Shown here: piece after piece, positions 39,520 to 50,506 of the stretch
Position numbering within the stretch: position 1 is the first letter of the stretch
Layout of the letters: every line of letters begins with the position of its first letter
Assembly: GCF_010389155.1 (NCBI RefSeq)
Contig: NC_057769.1
Span: 33,713,548 to 33,777,547 of the forward strand
DNA from: Erigeron canadensis
Lineage: Eukaryota; Streptophyta; Magnoliopsida; Asterales; Asteraceae
Length of the DNA: 64,000 nucleotides
Direction: 5' to 3'
The notes under the pieces: generated by a model
Seen by the model: the letters and a program-made list of their open reading frames with translations, nothing else
Databases searched by the model: none
What the model was told of the DNA's origin: nothing
Program-made: the position numbers and the translations under genes

Positions 39520-40200
39520 AAATTACCCATCCAGTCTTGGGAAACTGACCGAAAAATGAAGCAGCACTGTATCCAGCCACCGGGGCAGTAAGAATAAAAA
39601 ACAAAACTATAGAAGTAGATATAGTTCCACGGCTGTTAGGATAAATGACCCCAAAAGATGCCAAAACAAATAACAAGCAAATGCTGTAAAGAAGAGAGAA
39701 GGTATCTTAGATATATATCTTAGATATATCTTAGATGTAAATGGGTTTACAAAGTTTGATTTTACTATTAGGAAGCAGTGGACCTAAGATATTACTTTTT
39801 CAAATCATTCTTCAGATGACACATAAACAGCATTATAAGCAGCCCTATTAGAAGCACGATGATGACCACACTATTAATGAAAGAAAACCAATGCATATGT
39901 CGTTGTGTAGGCAACAATGGATACTTGTTCATTCTGTTCTTGTACTCGCTTGAAGTTGCATTCCAGTATATAGAATACTTGAACATAATATCTACTTCAG
40001 TTTTGTTACTGATATCCACAACATAACTTGGGTCACTGAAAGCACGTATTTCAATTATTTGAATAGCTGGGTAAGTTTGGAGGAAGACAAAACGAAAATG
40101 TCTGATCGATTTATATGTTTTTTCGGAAAAGATAATATAATTAGCCAGTACACTAGCTAACTCGCTAGGAGAATCGCAACACAAAAATTGATGTCAAAGT
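39520..40200 (-). pseudogene. TM9SF (nonaspanin) gene fragment
   Basis: Two blocks on the minus strand match the transmembrane 9 superfamily, endomembrane proteins of about 600 residues. The block at 40184-39795 gives FMFKYSIYW-type luminal sequence, then PTQRHMHWFSFINSVVIIVL and the first membrane helix ending CHLKNDLKK. The block at about 39676-39530 gives LLFVLASFGVIYP, a further helix, and APVAGYSAASFFGQFPKTGWV. In a complete gene, exons coding for well over 50 residues would lie between them, so sequence is missing. The frame then runs into the FAR1-like fragment. A pseudogene. Confidence 0.75.
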
Positions 40201-40499
40201 TAAAAACATATTACCGGGTTCAAAAGATAATTAGGATGAACTTGTTTGGCCTAATCGATTACTATAAATTTAATTGAATTTTCTTTTACATGACCTCAAA
40301 TATGAAATCGATTAATACTATAATAAATTTTTGGCATCGGTGTCTTCCATCTCTAAGGTAAGAAATGTGTAAATTATCTCTAATAATTACGAGTATATAT
40401 TAAGGACATAATTGTAAAACTTTAACAATCAAATATCTTAAAATGTTGCATGATTTCCTTCAGTTAGGGATCGGACTGAGCTCTTTCCTTATTGATTTG

Positions 40500-42826
40500 C
40501 CCTCATCGGTTTGCATATATAGAGGGAATTGGGACGTCACGAAATGATGCAAACAATGATGGGTTCGATCTTAGATGAGGTGCTGGGGCACGTTGTAGTC
40601 TCGACTCACCTAAATGATGGCCAGAAAAATTAGTAGCACTGCTTGTTGAACAGTTGTTCATTTGTCGTCTACGTTCAGATCCAGAGACTTCAAGAATTCT
40701 CAACGAACTAGTTTCAGTAACTAAGAAGAAACACTCGTATAGATAATTTGTTAAATAGGCGTTTTAAAAGACAGAGAAAGTTTAAGAATAAATCAAACTT
40801 GTCACAATTCTTTATAAGGAGCTCACCTTTATGTTTAATTTCACACACAAGGTTGTAATAATGTTGAATAATCTTCATCTGATTCGTTAAACTCATCTCA
40901 TTTTCCTCAATTAAAGCATCATACTTCTTGCGTATCTTTGATATCTCTTGCTCACACTTAGAAAGAAGCATCGATTTCTACATATAGGCAAGATCATTAT
41001 CAAGATGCAATGCAACAATTAAGATAATAGAAAAAACGATGTTTGAAAACTTAAACCTTTTCTTGATGTAACTTGGTAACTTGCTCTTTCACCTTCTGAA
41101 TTCTTTCTAAATTTAAGACAGGATCACTTGTTAGTGATGCTATTGGTATCTTTGCGGTCGGTTGTGTACTAGAACGACTGGATGGCCTAGCTAGTCATAT
41201 TGCAGTATAAGGGATATGGATATTTTTAGACTTGGCATTACGATCCACTACTAATGAACGAGTCGTATGGTTTATGTTCTATCTCTAACGGCTCTAATGA
41301 GTATGTAAAATTCAAACTAAAGTTATACTATTAGCTATTGTATCACATTTGACACACTATTTACTTGGAAGCACTTTGGACAAAAGTTTTTTGGTCATAA
41401 TTAACCCATGCCTAGAATGACATATTTTGCTTTTATTGCCCAACCCACCCACTTGGTCCACCCCTATTCCACCTATAAATAGTTCACAGCTTTGTAGTAC
41501 TCGATCTTTAAGAGTAAATGATAAGAAATAATACAAAGAATTGGCATGAAAATTATAAATAAATTTAAAGGAAGTTGATTGCCGATCATATTTTCTATGA
41601 GTACCTGGTTTGGGATAGGTGATGACTCAGATGATTGATGACCACCAGCATGTGCAGGCACCCCTGTAAGAGAAATGTCTGCAAGGTCGTTCGAATAGTG
41701 ACAAAAAGGTATCAATCATATGGTAATAATCTACCATCCTAAATCTTGTATCAGTTGTTACTTGTTAGTAGTCTTTGACCATTTGCTTCGCTTGGCTTTA
41801 TCATGTACTTTTCGTTTATTTCTAGGCTTTGTTTTTATTGAAGAGATGAAAGTTGGACCTTTATCATTTCCAAATCCTCTAAACAGTTTTAGGGTGACTT
41901 TTGGACCCTTGCAGATCTTTGATTGACGAAGCACACTCCATCCAAATCTATGGAGACCCTGAAAAAAAAAAGAAGGCAATGTTTATTGCTGTGTATTTTC
42001 TGAGAAAGGTTAACAATGGCGAAAGTGAAAAGGCATTAACAGTTTGACTACCACCAAGTGAAGTAGCTATCATCTTGTTGCATAATATATTATCTTGTTG
42101 ATTTTAAAAAAATCATATCATATATAAAAAAATGATTTGCCATTTAGATAGCATATATTTCATATTAAATAAACAATTACTATTGGTCTCTCTCTCTAGT
42201 CTAGAGAGAGAGTGTGTGTTTTTCATCTCTTCTCTCCTGATCTAGATTTGAGATTGAGACCCAATTTTTTCTCTTTGAGCTTAGTTTTCACCTTGCCGTC
42301 AAGATTACTTTTTCAAGGGTAATGCCATAGACTGGAGGTCCTTCTGGAAGAAGTCTCTCTACATTCGTGTATGGTAAAACTGTTTACATCATACCTCCCC
42401 CAAAACCGGTTGTTGCCAAATTGGCTTCCGTTGCCATTGCCATTGCATAACATATGTTTCATAATTCATATGCATAAAAGGGATACGGCTTCATCATTAG
42501 GAAATATATATATACAGAATCAAATCAAAGAATTGTATGCATTTCTGCTAAACAACATTACACAACTCTACCTTCGTTTTTTATGTTTAGAACCCAAAAA
42601 TGAGTTATTAGCCACCATATATCATCAACTTCATTTGACACCTTCATCTTTAAACCAGCAACTCTTTGTAGGCCTGCGCATTTAACTTATTCTTTTTCGT
42701 GATTTCATTTGGTGCATTACTCTTCTCCTCTCTTTTGAACTTTAATGGTTCCGGTCTCATCTTCTTCTTGTTTCTCCTCCTCAACACCAAGACCATAAGC
42801 CTTTCCCTTTTCTCTGCCATTGACAT
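40500..42826 (-). pseudogene. Truncated MOM1-like paralogue lacking PHD and most of SNF2
   Basis: A partial copy, in the same orientation, of the gene at 50507-57301. It has a counterpart of exon 1 (MSMAEKRERLMVLVLRRRN, about 42826-42570, with a frameshift after KELLV). It has the basic end of exon 10 (SSIKTKPRNKRKVHDKAKR, about 41960-41745), exon 11 (VPAHAGGHQSSESSP, about 41660-41595) and exon 12 (IQKVKEQVTKLHQEK, about 41200-41057). Exon 13 (LSKCEQEISKIRKKYDALI, about 40975-40825) and exon 14 (NCSTSSATNFSGHHLG, about 40720-40503) are also present. Counterparts of exons 2-9 and most of exon 10, that is the PHD finger and nearly all of SNF2/helicase, are absent. Frame and splice damage suggest a pseudogene, but the coiled-coil exon is still open. 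Confidence 0.75.
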
Positions 42827-42889
42827 ACTAGAATACAAGACCTTCTCAACCATGAAAAGTGTGCAAATGTTATGATCCAAGCGACGTCA

Positions 42890-43504
42890 GTTTAGACCCG
42901 GAATGAGTGCTTATGATGAAAACAGATGGAAATTTTGGGTAGACATCATACTAAAAAATGTATCTGACCCAGAGTTTTATAATGAGCGTCCAGGACTTTA
43001 ATTTATAATGAGCGTCCAGGATGTTCAAAGTCTAACATCTAAGACTTGATGTTTTGCATGCATCTGACCCGGATCGAGTTAGTTTCAATTCCCTTTTCTA
43101 TGCTGAAGTTTTACATCTTAGACTTGATTTTTGTTGAAACTGAGCGTCCATAATGTTCAAAGTCTAGACTTCCCCAAGTCAACATATATATTGTCATCTA
43201 AGGTTCTTATAGAGCATCTAAATACATATATATATTGTACATACAAAGAATATACATGTGCCGATATATCATTAATTTGATCTTTTAGTTTTGATACATT
43301 TTTGAATATAATTCTTGTATGATTGAGAAGACTGACTTTGGCATCTATACAACAGAAATAAATAATGGAGGTATGTCACTATCTTTTCCATAAAAGGAAT
43401 TTTGTACGTACACTAATAAATGGTGAGTATAAGTGTATAACAATTTTGCTCGTCAATAATTTTTATTACAATAGTTTCCAAGTAATTAATTAAGCCAACG
43501 ATGG
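42890..43504. other. Spacer between the MOM1-like copy and the first solo LTR
   Basis: No gene. A short motif (ATAATGAGCGTCCAGGA) occurs twice in tandem near 42978-43022, and a related form GAGCGTCCATAATG occurs near 43142. Confidence 0.4.
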
Positions 43505-43509
43505 GTTTT

Positions 43510-45668
43510 TGTCACACCCCACCTTAGGCGGAATTGTAGTATATGACGAAAAGACATAACATAGCACATAGAATTTATAATAGAGTTATACTAAATGAAA
43601 TACATAAATGTAATTCCCAAAAGCGGGATAAGACTAGGCAACACGCCCAACGAATAGCAAATGATGTAGCAAATAGAATTCAATGTTCAAATGCAACTAG
43701 GAGTCCATGAAAGATCTCTTTATTAGTCTTCCTAAAGTCATTATACTCAGTCTCCTTAAGCATTGTTATTACCTGAAAATGAATGCTCGAAAATGTCAAC
43801 ATAATGTTGGTGAGTTCGTAGGTTTAAAGTAATTCAAATAAGTTTGGACAATAGTGTAAATATAAACATGTTATCATAGTTATTTGAATTACTTCAGCAT
43901 AGAAAAGGGACAAGGTCGCTAGAATCTACACAACATATATATGAACAAGTTACAATTATGGACATGGTCAAGAACCGTCCATTGTAACCCGTATTTGATG
44001 ATATATATATATATATATATATATGGCTACTTTGAAAATATTCCCAACTGATTTGTCATATATTATTAAGTTACAAGTCACATAACTTAATATAGAGTAT
44101 TTGTTTTAATGATTTATGATTTAATTCTACAAGCTCTTATTCACTGAAATTTTTGGTAACTTTATTTATTTTTTATTAGGATGAGACGAATAATTCAAGT
44201 TTTCAAATCTTAACTACTGTAACCTTAGAGTGTTATAAACTTACATGAATTTTTACTTAATTTATTTCGCACGTTAACTATTTTTAAAAAATTCCATAAT
44301 CACAGATTAGTCAGAAAATTCACTGTTTGCGCGCAGAAAAGTTTTATAAATGTTAAGTTCCTTCGAAGCTTCAAAAAAAATCTAAATTTTTACTGTACAC
44401 TCTTAACATCTTAAAAATGTTTCTGGAAAAAAATAAACTTCCAGTTCATAAAATTGACCAAGATATGACTATTTGAAATCGACTCAAATCTGTTCGGAAA
44501 ACTCAGATTTGCGCAGTTTTCTTATAAAATTCGTTTGATAAACTTAAACTTCATATTTTGACACGAAACTACTTCCACCAGAAAGTAGACTTTCTGAACT
44601 TAATTTTAGACACCAAAAACGTGACTTAACCATCTTCCATGACCAAGATACGACCTTTCAAAAGTTAACAAACCGAATCTGTCCAGATTCCGAAATAACC
44701 CAAACTTACTGTTTTAAAAACTACTACAACTAATATTCATATATAAACTTTCAAATCTTTCCAACACCTATTTACATCTGTTATTATGATTTTCATGCCC
44801 TCATAATTGAATTTCTCTAATTACATTAATTATTATGATACAATAAATACATAAACTTTTAACATTAATATGATTTATACTTCAAGCTTTTGATTTAACC
44901 CTAAAAAAAACCATTTCATTCATTATTATAAATATGCCATAATATATATTCATCAAATAGGTTACTCATAAATAAAGATTAATAAATAAAAAATATAGTT
45001 ATATATATAAAAAAGAAAAGATAAGTAATTTACCCCAAGATTGATGATCATTCCTTAAGATACCAAAATTGCTATGACAAAGAGTAATTAAGATTTTGAT
45101 GATGGTGCTCCATTTTATTTTGTGTTGTTCGATGGTAGAAGAAAAAAAAACAAAGGGTTTTAGTTTTTATTTAGGATATTTCATTTATATTTGTTATAGA
45201 GATAAGTGTTTGAGTTTGGATATAATTAGGCTATATTATTATTAAGAATAATTTAAATGGGATGGGATTGTGACTCCTCAGCTGTAAATTCCAATTCATA
45301 AGGTTGGATGGATATGTTTTGTTATTTAAAATAAACTAGTCAAATTGCATTTGAAAATTTTAATTTGTTTTATTTATTTAACTTCTAATTTAATTGTATA
45401 ATATAACCATTATTATTATTATTACTATATTATAATTAACCTTGATGATTATAAATTTTGACTCACCATTAAATAATGTATAGAGATTTATGAATTTCTC
45501 GAAATGAATATGACATATTATTGGAAAATAAAATAATAGTAGTCACATATTAGAATGATCACACATCTCTACGTTTGTTATACTATGTAGGCACATTGAC
45601 TAGTCAAGAAATTAAGAATGTAAGTTACAGACTAAAATAAATGACTGGTTTTGGTGACGGATGTCACA
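43510..45668. mobile_element. Solo LTR 1 (2159 bp)
   Basis: Starts TGTCACACCCC and ends GACGGATGTCACA (TG...CA ends). It is flanked by identical 5-bp direct repeats GTTTT at 43505-43509 and 45669-45673, the target duplication produced by LTR-retrotransposon integrase. No internal gag-pol, primer-binding site or second LTR is present, so it arose by recombination between two LTRs. An (AT)n microsatellite lies near 43999-44024. Confidence 0.85.
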
Positions 45669-45669
45669 G

Positions 45670-46485
45670 TTTTCCTCTCAAGAAGTTTAACTAAATGGGT
45701 GAGGGGTTTTCTAGCATGGAATTAGTTGATCCAATATAGTCTAGACCATCCATTGTGATTTTCGATTTGCACCTTTCAAAAACAAAAAAATTTGCTCGTC
45801 AATAGGTTTTTTACTTCGAGGGAGCTCTCTAGCGCGGATACGTAGGGGGTTTTCCCCCCATCAGGTATTTGAAATAAGTATTTCTACTTTGAGGGAGCTC
45901 TCTAGCACGGATACGGTTAAGACAACGTATGCTATACCTCTTGTTGTCCAATCGCGACACGAAGTTTTCCACCTTTAAAAAAAAACTAGTGGTTTGTTGG
46001 TTCATTTGGTTTGTGGCTCCTCAGTCCTCACCACCCACTACTTTTTGGTTAAATTTGGTTTATTCTAGGTTTCTGACCAAATTAGGTGTCATCATTTGAT
46101 TGGTGATTGTCTTATAAAAATTGATTCTTTGAGAATCATACCCTTCTCCTTTAATAGTTTAAGTCTTTTAGTCAAGTTTTTGAAATTATTCTATAGTCCA
46201 AGATTGCTTTAAAAGTGAGAAAAAAAAAAAAAAAAAACCTAATGAAAAAAGATTATTTCTAACAATGGCAAGGTGTAGAACCAGCTCTCTTGGTTGTAAT
46301 GACCTAAAGTCATCAAGCGACTGTTGGTTGAAAGAAAAATTGTTAATTCGCATATACCTTTTTTTTTATTATAAGAACACTACGAGTATTTTTTTTTTGC
46401 CATTATGTGCAAGTTAAAACTCAAATAAAAAAAATAAAAACCAAACTTCTTTGTTTGGGTAAAAAGGACACCCCTTGTTTATGTA
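45670..46485. other. Spacer with short direct repeats
   Basis: No gene. The words TACTT-GAGGGAGCTCTCTAGC-CGGATACG occur at 45812-45842 and 45885-45915, separated by about 73 bp. An A run of about 19 bases lies near 46219-46238. Confidence 0.45.
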
Positions 46486-46489
46486 TAAC

Positions 46490-46779
46490 AGATAGTGTCC
46501 GTGCGTTACAGTGGTAAGATGGTAGGGTGATAGGTCATATGAGATGATAAGTCATAGAGTGTGATAGCCAAATGCTTTAGCCGTACGGGTTCCGCCATCG
46601 GATTTAAAAATTCGTCGAAAGTATATCAAATGACATCTCTAATGAAAGAACATGAAATTTTAAGAACACTCATACAAATTATATAATTTATTAATATACG
46701 GTTTTTGAGATAAAAGATTTTAAATGAATTAGAGGAATAAAATGATTTAGGTAGAGATGTTTAAATTAGTGAATAAGGA
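46490..46779 (-). mobile_element. Helitron fragment (same family as 34137), split by solo LTR 2
   Basis: Reverse complement matches 34290-34552: GATAAAAGATTTTAAATGAATT, TATCAAATGACATCTCTAATGAAAG and the TTTAGCCGTACGGGTTCCGCC block. It is cut by the LTR at 46780. Sequence just after the LTR (49222-49258, ATAATGGTATTCTGGGTAG) resembles the continuation of the Helitron, so the LTR appears to have inserted into it. Confidence 0.6.
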
Positions 46780-49216
46780 TGTAACATCCATGAATTTTGA
46801 CCCGTTGACTTTAAGTATCATGTTATGAATTATAGTAGTTAATGATATCTTTAAATCCATCTTGTGGTTAAATGACTAATTGTATACTCAATGAGCCGGT
46901 TGACGGTGTGCTAGATGTAATGTCGTGGGTTTTGAACTAATTAGTTATGTTGACGGGTCAACCCATGGATCAAAGTCTTGACCCATGACCCACCTTAGTC
47001 AACCCAACCCCCACCCACCTTATCCTTTCCTTCCCTTATTCTTCTTATCTCTCTCTTCTTTACTCCCAAGAACACACTCTCCTTTCACTCTCTCTCTCTA
47101 ATTTAATTCATAGTTCATGGAAATTCAAGCTTAGTTAATGCAAGAATAATAAATCTTATCACCATTTTAACTTCATATCAAAAACTTGGGTTCCAAAGTG
47201 TAAGAAATGACCTCATTTGAATCAAAATTCGGGTTTGAGGATTTGTGAAGCTTTTGGTAAGTAAATTCTACTCTATGACCTTCACTTCATGTTAGTAAAT
47301 GTACCTATAGTTGTGCCAAAACATTTTCGGGTCACAAATCGGGTCAAAAGTCGAATTAGGGTTTGTCTAGGGTTAGTAATGGGTTAAACCGAATTTGAAC
47401 TTGAGTTTGGTGTTTTGAAGAAAGATTTTGAAGTGGGTTTGGGTTATTCATGTGTAAACATGCTTAATTATGCTTCATATTGAGTTTTGATGCTTCACAA
47501 ATCGATTTTGGGTGTCAAAAATGAGTTATGGGTTAGTTTTGGTGTGTTTAGGTCGAAATGGGTTGCTGATGCTGAACTGGGTGAGCTGCTGCGCAGCTAG
47601 TTAAGCTGCTGCGCAGCTTCACAATTCTGTTTTCAGCTGCTGCGCAGCTAGTTAAGCTGCTGCGCAGCTTCACGAGTCTGTTTTTCAGCTGCGGCGCAGC
47701 GATAAGTTGCGGCGCAGTTGGGGGCTTAAATCACTTAACTTTTTCCTAGCTTTAGTTCTAACATCCTAGGATCGTCCCGACCTTTCCGGAATGTACTCTT
47801 ATGACCTTATTGGTGCCCTACACATGACAAACGAGTCGTTTAAAGTTGGGTGTCCTCTTTGGAACCTAATTCAAGACATTAACATAAACTAAATAAACAT
47901 ATAACTTATGTTTGAGAATGAGGCGACCTTGGGGCGACTTCATTTTGGTTACAAACTATTACATGACCTCCCTAACGACCATGTTGGGTCCCGAAAGTCT
48001 TTCAAAGCCATAAACTAAAGCTAAAACCTAGTTAGAGAATCGTCTTTGGTGAATAATGCATGTCTTGTAAACATTACTAGGTTGTGGACGCGTGGAGCAC
48101 TATAATCACCTATAATCTCATCTTAATTCGATATTAGCCTCTTTTGCCAATCAAGGTGAGTTCGTATCTCCCTACTCTATTGAGATTCGGGCTGAAAAGT
48201 GTACATTGTGTGTTTATTTGTTTGAATTAATTGTTTGTTGATTGAATGATGATTGATGGATGAATCATTGAAATGTTTTGTGTATGTTGGTATTGAGAAA
48301 GGTTATATTTAGATTAGATGTACATACATGGAAGTCGACTTCGCGTTCAAAAGGTTTGAGATGTGGAGGGTTAGCCGCTGGTACACCCTGTATACAAACA
48401 TCGAGGACTCTTTGAAAGCAAGCCCTCTCAAGTGTATGTATGTATAGTTTGATCATATTGTTGGTTATTGGATGTTGGATTGATGGATTGTTGGGCTTGC
48501 ATTGTGTTGGTTGCTTTGAGATGATTTGGTTGTCTGTTGAGACAAATGTGTTTATCCAGGTATAGACGTATACACTGGTGTTGGTCATCCGGGTTATAGA
48601 CGTATATTCGCCGACGTTTTTGAGATGCCACAATGGTCATGGTGATGACCTGTGAGTATCGTTGCATAGATGGCATAATGGCCCTACATATTATATGTAT
48701 TTTGGTTTGGCATGCATATCATTCACATCATGGCATTGACATTGCATTGATTGTTCTTATACGTTTGTTATATAGTGATGCATTGGTTGGATGACGTGTA
48801 AGACTACTTGTATGTGATAATTGTTCTTGTTTTCATGACATGTGGTTATGGTCGGTGGTTCATCTTGGGCCACCACTACGAACTCACCAACCTCGTGTTG
48901 ACTTGTAGAACACTTTTCAGGTAATCAGGTGGTTCAAGGATGTGATGCATGATCTGGTGTAGCTTTTGGTTTCGGGCATGGACTTTATGGATCAAGGATT
49001 CATACGCCCACTTTTGGATTAATGCTTAGGATCGATAGCCATCTCTAGAATTCTCTTTTGTAAACTTTGATGGTCATTTGCTCCTTGTGCATTGTTTGAA
49101 TATTTGACTTGTTGTGGATTCACCGAATTCATTAATGTCATTTAGTTGCCTACGATAATCCCTCCTTGTGTTATATGATTTCCGTAATATTTCGAGCCCT
49201 AGCTCGGGGTGTTACA
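46780..49216. mobile_element. Solo LTR 2 (2437 bp)
   Basis: Ends are perfectly inverted, TGTAAC...GTTACA. It is flanked by 5-bp direct repeats AAGGA at 46775-46779 and 49217-49221. No coding region for gag or pol. LTRs this long are typical of some Ty3/Gypsy chromovirus lineages, but the lineage cannot be fixed without internal sequence. It contains a GC-rich palindromic repeat block (47584-47720). Confidence 0.9.
47584..47720. repeat. Palindromic GCTGCTGCGCAGC tandem block inside solo LTR 2
   Basis: Four copies of the palindrome GCTGCTGCGCAGC and two diverged ones (GCTGCGGCGCAGC, GTTGCGGCGCAG) are arranged as two units of about 53 bp plus a partial third. It is a GC island in a very AT-rich window. 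Confidence 0.8.
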
Positions 49217-49301
49217 AAGGAATAATGGTATTCTGGGTAGTTCAAATTATCTTTAAGGGGGGAGGGGGGCAAAATACTTTATAAGATAGTATTAGATATA
49301 T

Positions 49302-49490
49302 GGGAAAAGTGAGTATGGAGTTGTTCTCCATCTAAGATTAGATATGGAACCCCTCACATACAAATATTTTAATATTTGTTTGAAATTTAAATAAATACAT
49401 GGCCCCCCATGATTTTTATGATTATAAAAACCAAATGTGAGGGGTTCTCCGTCTAAGCTTAAATGAAGAACAACCCCATACTCACTTCCC
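49302..49490. mobile_element. 189-bp MITE
   Basis: Terminal inverted repeats of about 55 bp. The left arm starts GGGAAAAGTGAGTATGGAG and runs to GAACCCCTCACA. The right arm starts TGTGAGGGGTTC and ends CCATACTCACTTCCC. The short AT-rich centre has no coding capacity. Flanks are TA-rich, so the target duplication cannot be resolved. Confidence 0.78.
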
Positions 49491-49499
49491 TTATATATA

Positions 49500-50500
49500 T
49501 ATATATATGAGAAAATCAACTTGGTAGAATGCCAAATGCAGTTATACAAAACTCATGCACCAAGTGCAAAACCCATAACCAAACTTTATTTGTTTGAATA
49601 AGTATACTTTGATAAATGAGTGAATTTTTAAGCTTAAATTCATGGTTAATGTTTTGTTATTTCGGAACTTGTTTGGCTTATGCCTAGTCCCGAAAACGAA
49701 AAAAGAAACTTAAAAACATACATATTGAATCGTATAAATAAATAAAACCCAATCAAGTTTAACATGCTAAAATCTGAAATTTTTTTGGGTCGGTTTTGGT
49801 TTTATGCAACACAGTAGAAAACTGATTCATGCTCACCGCTAGATAAAAATCAACATTGACATAATTGACCGAATTCCTTGCCAAGTTGCCCGTTTTAAGT
49901 GTGCTTGGTCAATGTGCACAAACATCCTAAGCAAGAAGTTGAACAAATAGAATGTATGACCTAAACACAAACATTACTCTAAAGTCTGAATTCATGTCTT
50001 TTTCCTACTGAACTTTGTTACCTCTAAGACTGGAGACTTTGACCTGCAACCATTCTGTCTACGGCTTACCATAAGTATACCTTGGTACTGCTTAGCCAAA
50101 AGCCAGTTGGTAAAGTTTTTTATTATGAATCTCAATTTATGATATATGATGATGATATGCTAAGATACAAACAATAGAAGGACTACAAGACTCGCATATA
50201 AAGCAAATGATGCCGAAGCATAATAGTGTACCATACATTAGTGTCTAAATAATTAATATGTATATGTAACCATGTAAGATCGACAAAAGTTGATGTCCGT
50301 GAGTCCGTCTGAAATAGATTCAGTCAATACTTATATATATATATGTCTAGCTATCTTCATATTTTGATCCATAGAGTCCTACACTATACAAAAATGCTAC
50401 TCTGAGCTCCTTTAAACTGCAGGTGCATACTACTAACATATTCAAGAAATGGCGTAATTTTAGCCCAAGAATGGGAAATTAGTACTACCAATATCATCAA
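49500..50500. other. Downstream flank of the MOM1-like gene
   Basis: AT-rich intergenic DNA that should contain the MOM1-like 3' UTR at its right end. No other feature supported. Confidence 0.4.
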
Positions 50501-50506
50501 ATCTGT

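Noticed and set aside
47584..47720. CRISPR-like array
   Set aside because: The repeats are palindromic tandem units inside a plant LTR, without unique spacers or cas genes.
43510..49216. One large LTR retrotransposon spanning both LTR-like units
   Set aside because: The two units have different ends and different target duplications (GTTTT versus AAGGA), and there is no gag-pol between them. They are two separate solo LTRs.
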